Under the pieces are notes generated by a model. That model was not told where the DNA came from. It made no database searches and saw only the letters and a list, made by a program, of their open reading frames with translations. Shown here in pieces: positions 24,375 to 36,390 of a stretch of 64,000 nt of DNA. The stretch is from Alviniconcha marisindica. Lineage: Eukaryota > Mollusca > Gastropoda > Provannidae. Made by a program: the position numbers and the translations under genes. The DNA is taken from positions 1,483,501-1,547,500 of the forward strand of contig JABMCL010003271.1 of NCBI GenBank assembly GCA_018857735.1, given 5' to 3'. Position 1 is the stretch's first letter. Each line of letters begins with the position of its first letter.

Positions 24375-25140
24375 GTAAGTCACAGCAGGCCACTACAGAG
24401 ACACCACAGAGAAGTACCGAGTCACCACAGGGAAGTACTGAGACACCACAAGGAAGTACTGAGTCACCACAAGGAAGTACCGACTCACCACAGGGAAGTA
24501 CTGAGACACCACAGGGAAGTACTGAGACACCACAGGGAAGTACCGAGTCACCACAGGGAAGTACTCAGTCACAGCAAGGAAGTACTGGGTCACCACAGGG
24601 AAGTACTGGGTCACCACAGGGAAGTACTGAGACACCACAGTGAAGTACCAAGTCACCACAGGGAAGTACTCAGTCACAGCAGGGAAGTACTGGGTCACCA
24701 CAGGGAAGTACTGAGCCACAGCAAGGAAGTACTGGGTCACCACAGGGAAGTACTGGGTCACCACAGGAAAGTACTGAGTCACCACAGGGAAGTACTCAGT
24801 CACAGCAAGGAAGTACTCGGTCACAGCAGGGAAGTACTGGGTCACCACAGGGAAGTACTGAGCCACAGCAAGGAAGTACTGGGTCACCACAGGGAAGTAC
24901 TGAGCCACAGCAAGGAAGTACTGGGTCACCACAGGGAAATACTGGGTCACCACAGGAAAGTACTGAGTCACCACAGGGAACTACTGGGTCACCACAGGGA
25001 AATAATGGGTCACCACAGGAAAGTCCAGAGTCGCTGCATGGAAGTACCGAGTCATTGCAGGTAAGTGCTGTGTTGCCACAGGGAAGTACTGAGTCACCAC
25101 AGAGGAGTACCAACTTGCAGCAGGGAAATACTGAGTCACC
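24375..25140. repeat. 21-bp minisatellite (GTCACCACAGGGAAGTACTG)
   Basis: About 35 copies of a mostly 21-bp unit. Because 21 is a multiple of three, long frames stay open on both strands (STETPQG repeats on plus, QYFPVVT repeats on minus). There is no start context, splice structure or family match, so I treat these as repeat translation. Confidence 0.95.
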
Positions 25141-26170
25141 ACAGGAAATACTGAGTCACAGCTGGCCAGTTCAGTCATGCCACAGCGGAATAATGAGTCA
25201 CAATTAGAACAGCATTTGGTCACAGCATGCCAGTACTGAGTTACAGCAGGCCAGTACCGAGTCACAGCAGGACAGTTCAGTCATGCCACAGCACCACAGG
25301 TCCCATTCGGAACAGATTACTGAGGTCACAGCAGGTCAGTACTGGGTCACACCATGACAGTACACAGTCAAACCAGGCCAGAACCGAGTAACACCAGGTC
25401 TGTACGTGATCCAAGTAACACCAGGCCTGTGCGGGGTGGGGTCACAGCACGTCAGTACTGGGTCACACCAGGACAGTACACAAACCAGGCCGGAGCAGAG
25501 TAACGCCAGGTCTGTACTAAGCAACACCACGCCAGTACAGGCTCACAGCAGGCAAGTGTGGGGTAACAGCAGAGCAGTGCCAAGCCACGCAGCACCAGGT
25601 CAGTTCTGAGACACGGCTGGCTAGTACCAACCCACACCGGGGCAGTGCACAGTCGGGCCGGGTCAGAACCCAGCAGCGCCAGGTCAGTACGGAGTCAGTC
25701 ACCCTACGAGAGTCTGACACACCAAGATATAGTGCCACAGTATCAAGTCAAACCAGGGCAGTACTCAGGCGTGGGAATCTGCCCTTCACACCACCACCCC
25801 CACCAAACACACAAAGGTGGGCAGGCGGGTGGAACGTTACTGACCAGCACTACTGGTTTGCAGGCAGCAGCAGAGCAAGGGCAGGGTGGGGCTGAGGATG
25901 ACAAAAGAGGCAGTCTGGCTCTTTTCTGTTTTTCAGAACAGCTTTGGCAAACTATGTCTTGATTTGATTTTTTTTACCTCCTTCTTCTTTCTTTTTCTTC
26001 TTTGTGTACATGTGTGCTGCAGCTGTTGTTCTTTGTGTGATTTTGTTTTTGTTTTTAATATGAAAGTCGCCAAGCAGCAGAAGAATCAAATACATGCCTG
26101 AAAAACACCAGGACAGTACTGAACCAAACCAGAGCAGCAAAGGAGTCCCACCAGGACGGCACTGAGACAC
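25140..26170. repeat. Degenerate continuation of the CAGTACTGGGTCACA minisatellite
   Basis: Units such as CAGTACTGGGTCACACCAGG continue with growing divergence to about 25,760 and again near 26,100. A unique stretch lies between, at about 25,770-26,095. No gene is recognised. Confidence 0.75.
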
Positions 26171-26171
26171 A

Positions 26172-26800
26172 CCATCGCGCCAGTACAGATCAAGTCACAC
26201 CACACCCATACACAGGGTGACACCTGGCCAGTACAGATCAAGTCACACCACACCCATACGCAGGGTGACACCTGGCCAGTACAGTCACACAAGGCCAGTA
26301 CTGAGTCGCACAGAACAGTACTGAACTACAGTAGGACAGTGCACTGAGTTATATCAGGCCAATACTCGGTCACGGGTCACATCAGGACAATAGTCATGCC
26401 AGGGCACTACAGTGGGTCACATCAGGACAGTACTCGGTCACGGGTCACATCAGGACAGATCAAGTCACACCACACCCATACGCAGGGTGACACCTGGCCA
26501 GTACAGATCAAGTCACACCACACCCATACACAGGGTGACACCTGGCCAGTACAGATCAAGTCACACCACACCCATACACAGGGTGACACCTGGCCAGTAC
26601 AGATCGTCACACCACACCCATACACAGGGTGACACCTGGCCAGTACAGATCAAGTCACACCACACCCATACACAGGGTGACACCTGGCCAGTACAGATCA
26701 AGTCACACCACACCCATACACAGGGTGACACCTGGCCAGTACAGATCAAGTCACACCACACCCATACACAGGGTGACACCTGGCCAGTACAGTCACACAA
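26172..26800. repeat. 48-bp minisatellite in two blocks
   Basis: The unit contains CAGATCAAGTCACACCACAC and GGGTGACACCTGGCCAGTA. There are two copies at about 26,187-26,282 and about seven at 26,457-26,790, separated by a segment that is itself duplicated at 26,791-26,968. One unit lacks three bases near 26,605. Confidence 0.95.
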
Positions 26801-27490
26801 GGCCAGTACTGAGTCGCACAGAACAGTACTGAACTACAGTAGGACAGTGCACTGAGTTATATCAGGCCAATACTCGGTCACGGGTCACATCAGGACAATA
26901 GTCATGCCAGGGCACTACAGTGGGTCACATCAGGACAGTACTCGGTCACGGGTCACATCAGGACAATAGTCATGCCAGGGCACTACACTGAGTCACATCA
27001 GGACAGTACTCGGTCACACCAAGTGCCAGGACACCACTCTTGGTCACATCAGGACAGTACTCAGTCATGTCTGCATGGATACTACACTGGATCATGTCAG
27101 GCCAGTACTCAGTCATGCCCGGGCACTACACTGGGTCACAGCATGACAGTACTAGGTCATGCCAGGAGACTACACTGGGTCACATCAGGACAGTACTCGG
27201 TCACGCCAGGGGACTACACTGGGTCACATCAGGACAATACTCAGTCTTGCCAGGACACTACGCTGGGTCACATCAGGACAATACTCAGTCACATCAGGGC
27301 ACTACACTGGGTCACATTAGGATAGTACTCAGTCATGCCAAGCACCAGGACACTACACTGGGTCACATCAGGATAGTACTCAGTCATGCTGAGGCACTAC
27401 ACTGGGTCACATCCGGACAGTACTCAGTCACACCAGGACAGTATCGAGTCACACCAGGCCAATACTGGGTCACACTAAGACAGTAATGAG
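26800..27490. repeat. Degenerate minisatellite (GGGTCACATCAGGACAGTAC)
   Basis: Units combine GGGTCACATCAGGACAGTAC and CATGCCAGGGCACTACACTG at about 50-60 bp spacing. The stretch 26,791-26,968 duplicates 26,282-26,458 almost exactly. Confidence 0.88.
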
Positions 27491-28715
27491 CACTGGCACA
27501 GTCATACACGGGAATTACATTTTAAAGGTACAGCTTAAGTCACTGTTTTGTCACGATGATGCACATTTCATTAACAGGAAGACAGAGCAGGAAATAGCTA
27601 CTGTTCAAGTACTTAGCTTTAATGCTTTGGAGTGTGCATAGCAAGAAAAAATAAAATCATAGGTCATGTCAGAGTGCAATATAACGACAGTAAAACAACA
27701 GTTTCTGAAATATATTGTATACTCAGTACATAGAGGAGTGAGGGATGAGGTTTATGGATACATAAAGAGAGTTGCACAACAAATGTTTAACTAGCAGTCT
27801 GAGCATGAGAAATCGCTGGCAAGTTCACTTCCAATACTATACACCAACATGCAAGAGACCAAATAGGCTGCAGAATAACTGGCGCACCATCTTGTTTCAT
27901 ATACATGCATTTGATCTGAGGAATCTAAAGGGATCTTCAGACTCTTGACAGACCTGTTTGCACTCAAATACAGGTTAGAGTACACGTTATAAAAGACCCG
28001 TTTACACTGAAATACATATAAAATACACATTTTTTTTTTAAATAGTATTTTTAGAAAAGTTAGAGTATTTTCATTTCTTTTCTGTTTCATGATGTTCTCA
28101 GAGAAAATAATCAGAAAACAATTCCAACACAACTTCCAGAAAAATGGTGAATGCTTGTACTTTGCAGTGGAAATACAAGCCTTGCTTTGAATTGCCAGAG
28201 AATTCGGTGCTGAGACTACACAAAGTACAATACAGAAACCTACACTACGGCAGTGAGAGGTCACAGACTTACACATGTCCCACTGAAAACCCAGAACTGG
28301 GCATATTTTGGACTGGTAAACAAATGAACTGTATAACATATTAACAATCAACATGTCTAGAAATATTCATGATGATTTTTTTTTTTTGATTTTTTAAATT
28401 TTCATATGCTCAAAATTTAGGCATACAAAATACACCCAAATCATGAGTAAAACACATCTGCCTTGAGAACGAGCTGACTTCTATGGATCTCAACGACAGT
28501 CAGCATGCATTTTCAGGCCATGGTTCCCATTTGAACAGGCACAACCTCATCAGGTATTTCATGAAATTAACACTGGCGGCTACTGCTCATGCCGGCCGCA
28601 CCTTATAATGGTCCAACTAGTACAAGCAGATCATAAAATTACCAGAAATGATTCAAAACATGTTGAAACCCTTTCCTTGTCACATAGGTATCCTGAATTG
28701 AGCCAGAACTGTAAA
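27491..28715. other. Non-coding stretch with no gene recognised
   Basis: AT-rich sequence. Opposed open frames at about 27.8-28.35 kb share no recognisable motif and overlap each other, so neither is called. Confidence 0.55.
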
Positions 28716-28779
28716 CCTATTTTGTGTGTGAGACTGTTAGGCCTCTAGTTAACAGCAAAAAAACAGAGAGAAAGCAAGC

Positions 28780-29290
28780 CTTTTTGTTGTGTCCACGTAT
28801 TTGTCCCGTTGAAAATGACCAATCGTGACTGTGTCCCTGTAAGTGCATGGACAGTCTGCACTTAACAATCGCATGATAGTCACTGTGTCCCAATAAGAGG
28901 TACAGGGATGGGTAGTCTTTTTTGTAGTTGCATAGCCTGTGACTGTGTCCCCGTACTAAGTGCATAGACAGTCCTCTCTTCTAAGACTGTAAGAGTGAGG
29001 TCTGGCGGATTCTGTGTCCCTTTATAGAGTGCATGGTTGAAGTCTGGTGGATTCAGTGTCCCTTTATAGAGTGCATGGTTAGTCTTTCCTCTCAAAGTCT
29101 GATGGACTGTGACCATGCCCCTGGGATGGACTGCGACCATGTTCTACACCCAGGGCCTGGATAGTCCACTTCTCCACAATCCAATGGCTTGTGCTCGATA
29201 CCAAGGCCCTGGATGGTCCATCCCCTAAAGATGAATAACTAACCGTGACTGTGTCCTTACACCTGCTACATGGACTGTCTTCTCTCTGGT
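28780..29290. repeat. Degenerate repeat of about 60 bp (GACTGTGTCCC type)
   Basis: GACTGTGTCCC, TAGAGTGCATGGTT and AGTCTTCTCT-like phrases recur irregularly, with one clear tandem pair near 29,003-29,075. Confidence 0.65.
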
Positions 29291-29479
29291 CACCGAGTCA
29301 GATCAATGTCATGTGTATGGGTCTGGATAGTCCCAAATAACTTCCATCCGAAAAGCAGACAGAGTGTTTTCTGTCTTCCTCTGATCAAATTCTTGGAATG
29401 CTGTGAACAAAGAAGTGGTGTGGGGGATGGGAGGCTGCAGAGGGGGCGGGGTTCAGTTCAGAGGCACAGCTACATGGGC

Positions 29480-30300
29480 AACACAAACGAAGTGTTCAGT
29501 TTTCAAGAGAGTGGATGGGACAGCCATGTCAGCAACACAAATGCGCAAATGAAGTGTTCAGTTTTCAAGAGAGTGGGTGGGATAGCCATGTCGGCAACGC
29601 AAATAAAGTGTTCAGTTTTCAAGAGAGTGGGTGGGATAGCCATGTCGGCAACGCAAATGAAGTGTTCAGTTTTCAAGAGAGTGGGTGGGATAGCCATGTC
29701 GGCAATGCAAATGAAGTGTTCAGTTTTCAAGAGAGTGGGTGGGATAGCCATGTCGGCAACGCAAATGAAGTGTTCAGTTTTCAAGAGAGTGGGTGGGATA
29801 GCCATGTCGGCAACGCAAATGAAGTGTTCAGTTTTCAAGAGAGTGGGTGGGACAGCAATGTAGGCAACGCAAATAAAGTGTTCAGTTTTCGAGAGTGGGT
29901 GGGATAGCCATGTCGGCAACGCAAATAAAGTGTTCAGTTTTCGAGAGTGGGTGGGATAGCCATGTCGGCAACGCAAATAAAGTGTTCAGTTTTCGAGAGT
30001 GGGTGGGATAGCCATGTCGGCAATGCAAATGAAGTGTTCAGTTTTCAAGAGAGTGGGTGGGATAGCCATGTCGGCAATGCAAATGAAGTGTTCAGTTTTC
30101 AAGAGAGTGGGTGGGATAGCCATGTCAACAATGCAAATGAAGTGTTCAGTTTTCAAGAGAGTGGGTGGGATAGCCATGTCGGCAACGCAAATGAAGTGTT
30201 CAGTTTTCAAGAGAGAGGGTGGGATAGCCATGTCAGCAACACAAATGAAGTGTTCAGTTTTAAATAGAGTGGGCGAGATAGCCATGTAAGCAACATGAAA
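29480..30300. repeat. 54-bp minisatellite, about 15 copies
   Basis: The unit contains GAAGTGTTCAGTTTTCAAGA and GAGTGGGTGGGATAGCCATG. Three consecutive units near 29,875-30,000 lack two bases (52 bp). The period keeps frames open on both strands (MKCSVFKRVGGIAMSATQ on plus, a PTLLKTEHFICVADMAIP type on minus). The frame changes at the 52-bp units argue against coding use. Confidence 0.95.
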
Positions 30301-30689
30301 GAAGTGTTAAGTTGCTGTTTTTGAAAAGGGAAGGGGGTGGGGGGGGGGGGGGGGGAATCATGTGGCCAACAAGAAAGAAGTGTTCGGGGAGTGGGGGGTG
30401 GGGAAGAATTTTCTTATGCAAAAACTGCATGCATCGATAAATGCACAAACACACTTAAGATATATGAACTGCCAAGGTGTGAATATATCACAAAGACAGG
30501 TAACTCGGGCATCTAACACTAGAAAGGCAAGCATCTCACAACAGAGAAGGATTATCGCAGTCTAAACATAAAACAGGAGCAAATTCGTAAGTGACTCACA
30601 TTCACTAACCCCCCCCAAACCCCTCTTTTGTGAAATAATGCATACTGCTTACAAGTGTTTGACACACAATGTTTTACCACACTCCATCC

Positions 30690-31200
30690 AGGCTTTGCTA
30701 TCCATCACCCTCCCTGCAAACTTTGCCATAATTAGTTATGCTACTGAAGGGGCACTTCTTATCTCTGTGCATTAGTCTGCTGACCCCTCTGTAAAATCTG
30801 CGAAACGTTGCAGTACTATGTGGAAGCAACATAGTGTTGAAGCCTGCACATAAACATTGTGTGCATCCGCCACTAGAAGAAAAAAAAGTTCCATCTTGAT
30901 TCAAACAATTTTGGTTTTATTTGTGCTGGCATAAGTAGCGTGGGTGGTTTTAAGAGAAATGTGGCCTTATATATTTTACAGTTTGAGTTGTGTGTGTGGT
31001 CACAAACTTACTGCCATTCGAACACATACAACAACAATCTGGAAACCTACAGCGTAACTAATTATGGCTGCAGTTGGTGGAAGGATGTTGTAAACCAATA
31101 CTTGGAAATTGTGTCAACATCATTCAAAATGTCACAAACATGTATACAGACTGCCAAACAGCTGTCTCTGTATGCTAGAACTGCTGAGGACCTGGTTTCG
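30690..31200 (+). mobile_element. Dispersed repeat of about 500 bp, copy 1
   Basis: This block is present inverted at about 39,300-39,830. Landmarks shared in order (reading plus here, minus there): ACTGAAGGGGCACT, TATGTGGAAGCAACAT/TGTGGAAGCAGCCT, GATTCAAACAATTTTGG, TTTTATTTGTGCTGG, and GGAAGGATGTTGTAAACCAA. It is moderately diverged and has no convincing open frame. Confidence 0.7.
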
Positions 31201-31299
31201 GACATTTCTCCACACAACTTCCTCACTCCAGCAAATGCAAACTGCCACAGAGTACGTCTAACAAGGTCTGAAGGCTGTGACACAACCTACTTGTAAGAA

Positions 31300-34200
31300 G
31301 CCATCAACAACACTGGCAGCATCGTAGTTCCGTTTTCACCAGAATTGTAGCCAGGTTGTCTCCCTTGAACACAGCCACACTGATATGTATATGATTTTGT
31401 TTATGTATTTTAATAATCACATGAAGAGTGAGCTGGATCAAGTAAGAACTTACCAAGAAATACAACTGTTCATTTCCACAACTCTTTGACGATAACCAAT
31501 GTGATCTTAAAATGTGGCCAAGGTTGGTTAAAAAACCGACCATGTTAAGCTGAGTTAAACTTTATTCAAAAGCGATCATTACATGCAAGGGCAAGATCTA
31601 GGGAACAGGGAGGGTGTGGTAATACTCACCTGCGATGCTCTTTCCTGCCTTGTTTGTAGCACAGTGCCCTTTTTGTCAAAATTAGCGTGCAAACTACCTT
31701 CTTCTCTGAGCATTGCTTTGCCATTTGGGGCACATCCTCACCTTTCGGTACCCATGCTTTGTTAATCGCTTTGCTCAGAGTTTCAAAATGACACAGCCAG
31801 GTTTCGCTAGCAGTTCATAAAGATGACTTGGTTAGAAACTTACATGCATCTTGAGGAGCATGCTTGACTATGCTAGTGTTACCGCATCCCTCTAGGGCCT
31901 CAAAATATGGGGGAATCCACCTTGCATAAAAAATTCAAGTTAGTCTTGCCAATGCAGCATTCTGGATGCACTCCCTGATAAAATATTCAGGGCACTGGCT
32001 ATTTTCTAAAAAAAAGCATTAAAACAAAAAAGCAAGTGTCTTCATCGATAAAATGTTCAGGGTACTGGCTATTTCCTCCAATAAAATGTGAGTGTCTTAA
32101 TCAACAATGGCCTTTATGCATGCAACCAACTCTTTGCTGTACTTTTTGCCCTGGCTGTCAAAAATGCTTGTTTTCCCACTCTAAAAATGTTTCACCCACC
32201 AGAAAACAGTTGCTTTTGAAGAAGCAGATGATGGGTTTGCAGATCATCAGAGCTCAGAGAAAATGTCTACCCCAGACTGTCTAAAAATGATGCGTACCTT
32301 GACGTAGGACTGAAAATCGGTAGTGGAGGGAGTCAGGCTTTCCATCATTTTTTCAGGCAATGTCTGTAACATGGCTCCAAAGAGTTGTGAAATATGCACC
32401 TTGTTCTTTTTCCTGTTCTCTTTTGCACACATATACTTCAGGCTTTGCCTAAGTTTATTTTCCGATGATGACATTTGTTCTTTTGGGGGTCAAATTGTGC
32501 AATGAATTCATTCAAAGGGGGGTCTTATCTAAGATTGAGACAACCTTGTATTGTGGCATCAGAGAAACTGCAACATCAATTTTAAAGGTTCTGCCAGGCC
32601 TGGCCTGCTGGCTTGTCACAGAACCTGACACTGATCATTACAATGACCCACACAGTTTTTTTTATGCAAGCTGATAATGTTACACAGATGTACAGTCGTG
32701 GGTTTCAAATGAAAGTGTTCAAGAAAGTAAATGACAAGATCCTTTCAAAAGTGTGTGTGAATGTGAGTGTGTGTGCATGTTTGCATTCAGCTAAGACTAG
32801 TATAACTATATGTGTATGTATTCTGCTACGACTAGTATTTAACTATTAACTATAACAGTGTATCACTATCAGAACACACAAGTCACATCATTACAAAGCA
32901 GACTCAAATGGAAGAATGTGGCATAACAAGAAGAGCAAATGCTCAGTCAACTCACAGTCAAAACAGGAAAATACTTTCATGTTTCTCCAACTGCCATGTG
33001 ACCTTGAGAAAGGGTTGAGGTCACTTAAACAGGCATGAATGTGTAAAGCTTGAGAGAGGGCATCGCCATGCACAATATCAAATATCTTACTCCAACGGCA
33101 TCTAAGAAAATACAAATGGAAATATCTGTTATTTAAACAGTGTCCAAGCAAGGGTCAACATAAAGATTTTACTCCTTCAAGAAAAAGAAAAAAACACAGC
33201 TACCAGTCAAAATGTGCAATGTAATTTGTATGCAGGATTTAATCCAAGCATTTTACAATCACACAACCTTTTCAGTTTGACTAGGCCACATTTAGTAAGC
33301 TAGTAAAAGCATTATATATATATGCAACCATGTCACTGTAAATAACAGCTCCACAAAGTTTAACTCAGTTGCATCAGCTGTTGCTTTCCAATATCTCTGT
33401 AACCCTGAAAACAGATTAAGGCTCCAAGAAGGTTTAATCCTGCGCAAAGTTTGAAGTGGTAAGTGGATTTCACAGCATCAGGGTGAACTCTAATGTTAAG
33501 GTTTTTGCCCCAGATGGTCAGGCAATACTGACCAAAACACAGACTTGCAAGACTGTTCGCCTGTGTCAAAGAGAAAAATTCCAAGACTCAGCCAAACTTA
33601 CATCATAGTTTTGATCATTTTCAAGTATCAGGTATAGGACATTATTTCATACTGTGCCACAAGTTGCCTTGGGCCTACTTGAATACACTAACATCTGACA
33701 GCATAAAAAAGAAACTCAAAGGCATATTTTATTCAGAACTGTTTGAATAAATGGACAAACTGCCTATATCTTCCAGTTTCAATCTCTGTTTTCAAGTCAA
33801 CAAGAAAAATCTCAACAAGTGCACATCATAAACAATCATGTACAAGCACATTATTACGACAATCTATAAATTAATTGATAAACACTTCCAGAAAAATATT
33901 GTATTTCCTCCAATAAATGACCCAAAATAGAATTGGGCTAGCTGAGGTGGTTGGCAAAAGCAACAACAACAACAACAACGCACATGAAGAGCAGAAAGGC
34001 AGGAAAAATTCCACAGCAAAGAGCAAATGGTTGGAGAATGGAAAGTACATCATGTCGTCTGATGAAAATCCATCTGGTTAAGTTGTAATGCTAGCTTCCT
34101 CAAAGAAAACCTTGAGACATGACAAATACACAGTACACTAGCATGCAAATTAACTTGCTGCTTTTTACAGAATCAACCACGAATGTGTGGTAGAATTAAG

Positions 34201-36189
34201 CACATGCTTCAACACACCCACGACACACCCACACGGCATACATGAAGGACACATCCACTAAACATGATGCATCCACAACACACTCATTCATCAACTAAGC
34301 TTATAAATAATGTAAGAACTGAACCTGTTGCACTTTCATACCAGATCAAATGGTTAATTCCTAATCTTCTGAAATATACTTCTTCTTTTTTTAAAGAGAC
34401 CTGCATCATCTGAACGTTCTGTTTCAGGTATACAGTTTTTAAATTTCTCCTTTGTTTTGGGAGATGCTGATTTACTACTAATCAACTGTTACTGAGTCCA
34501 TTACCAGTTTGGATCCTTTAATGATCAGATCACACTCTTTCCGTTTCCAAAACTAAAAAGAACATTATGCAGAGGCTGCAAAGATTTCATGCCATTTTCT
34601 GCATTTACAGATTTAGCCTATGCTGCAACATGCACAGTGCCTCCAAAATTAAAATGGTACACTCAAGTACTAGTTCCCAAACCTAAAGTGTTATGCTCGT
34701 ATATAATGATAATCAAGTTCCCAAACCTAAAACATGATCCCAGAGTAGCAAATATCCCAAACATGAAATGCTGCACTTTGGTTTATCACCCAATCCATTT
34801 ACATTCTTTTTTCAACCTGCAGTCAGATTGTTTAAACTGTTTGTAATATTCATCCCCAGTTTCTTGATGTGCATTTGTCATCAACACATAACCCCCATGT
34901 AACCAGTGTAACTTAATAATCCCTGCAACATGATCCCAGTTCGCTGTCAGTGTCATATCACATTTGAACTCAAATATATAGGGACAGTAATTTCCTATTT
35001 TAGTGTCTTAAATTACTGCTTTATTTCACTTCACTGTTCTTCATTTTTGGATTGCACTTGCTGTCTGGGAAGCCATTCAGCCTCATGAAGCAATACTTTT
35101 CTAATTTTATGGCTGTGTTATGCATCAAACACATATTTTATTCCCGCATCAGTCACCAAACAGTAGTTCACCCATTTTTCAGTGACATCACACAACATGC
35201 AAAACATTGGATCCTGATGGATACAGTGGGGAAACATTGCTTCCCGAGGCCAAATGGCATTTCAAACAGCAAGTGAAACAGTAGGTGTGAGGCAAAAGTG
35301 GACAAAAATAATTGGACTTTAAATGAAAGCAATCATTCAGGTCACTAAAACAGGCAATCACTAAAATATAGTTACAACGGGGGTACCCCAAATATAGTGT
35401 CTTTGGGGTCAAGATTGACATGGGACGATACATAAATTGTAATCAGAAAACAATATTGAGAGTTGCCCCTTGAAGTCTGTTCAGTTCACTGTTGCTTTAC
35501 GTCCACAGAGACCCTAAGGACTATCAGGGACGGGGAGCCTAGGATGGCCACCTCAACTTTCACACAGCGCCTGAAGTCTGACTGAACTTTCTATCATGTA
35601 CAGCATGCATTCAAACTAAACCCAAGGTGTCATACTGCACTCTGGTGCAATATTCTTCCTGCCAGAACGGCACTCAGTTTCACCTGCCATACACACGTAC
35701 CTCACATGCTGCTTTGACAACAATTTCCCATCAGAAACCATCACAGAAGTATTGACACAGAAATTATATCACATCAGCAAGAAACAACAACAGTAAAACA
35801 AGCCTCTTGTTTGTCTCTTGTTTCCATCCACACATGCATACACATTCCATAAGAAGAATGCTCTTTTTATACGCCCACAATCAGTACCGATACCTAAGAT
35901 TCTTCTTTTTCTCTCACATTCACCCACAGAAACGCACGTGCACACACACAGTATACACACACACACAACTACACCACACACAAAATCACTCCGTGCATTC
36001 AGCAGAAACAATACTGAGGAAACATTTTTCATCACAATCACAGTGCTACTGAAAACGCTTTCAGCTGACAACAAGGTGAGAGGAGAGCCTCTCTCTCCAA
36101 AGTCAGCAAAACAATATAGAACCAACAATCTCCTCTGGGCACCCACACAGAAACACTCGGTCTTGCATCTACTCACTGCCCAGTCACAT
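31300..36189. other. Downstream flank of the PP2C gene, no gene recognised
   Basis: AT-rich sequence. On the minus strand, AATAAA complements at about 35,020-35,025 and 33,728-33,733 are candidate poly(A) signals for the phosphatase gene. A (CAA)n tract lies at 33,960-33,979. A palindromic ACCTTGA/AAGGTCA-type repeat is present near 32,998-33,030. No coding segment is recognised. Confidence 0.5.
35490..35575. repeat. Fragment of the ACGTCCACAGA dispersed family
   Basis: GTTGCTTTACGTCCACAGAG followed by CTATCAGGGACGGGG and GGATGGCCACCTCAACTTTC matches the other family members. Confidence 0.6.
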
Positions 36190-36390
36190 CTATTTGAACT
36201 CAAACCCATTGTGGAGGTCTGGGAGATGTGGAGCAATGCCGCCACGGGAAGGGCGAGCGCACTTGCGAGCGAGGTCAGCATAGGTGGCGCCGTGCAGGAA
36301 GCAGACGAGGACAACGGTCATGTTGTCGCAGCCCAGGCCCCCCATCTGGCAGTCGGGCGCCAGGCAGCGCATCATCAGCTCTTCGCAGAT
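36190..36390 (-). CDS. PP2C coding exon 9 (last)
   Basis: Starts ICEELMMRCLAPDCQMGGLG, then CDNMT, and ends at TAG (36190-36192) after NGFEFK. D277 of CDNMT is a metal ligand in the family. The acceptor is CCCCTAG. Confidence 0.96.
   Translation of the reverse strand: MCEELMMRCLAPDCQMGGLGCDNMTVVLVCFLHGATYADLARKCARPSRGGIAPHLPDLHNGFEFK

Noticed and set aside
24393..24974. 193-codon minus-strand frame of QYFPVVT repeats
   Set aside because: It is the translation of a 21-bp minisatellite; no start context, splice sites or family match, and the opposite strand is open as well.
24375..27490. CRISPR-like appearance of repeated short units
   Set aside because: Units are directly adjacent with no unique spacers and the context is an animal genome with introns.
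27791..28354. 187-codon minus-strand frame
   Set aside because: No recognisable motif, no splice context, and an overlapping frame on the other strand. I cannot exclude it fully without transcripts.
29270..29863. 197-codon plus-strand frame with KCSVFKRVGGIAMSAT repeats
   Set aside because: It is the 54-bp array read in one frame. The opposite strand is equally open and 52-bp units break the frame.
35769..36314. 181-codon minus-strand frame over the end of the PP2C gene
   Set aside because: It overlaps the last PP2C exon in another frame and has no conserved motif; the exon frame is fixed by CDNMT.
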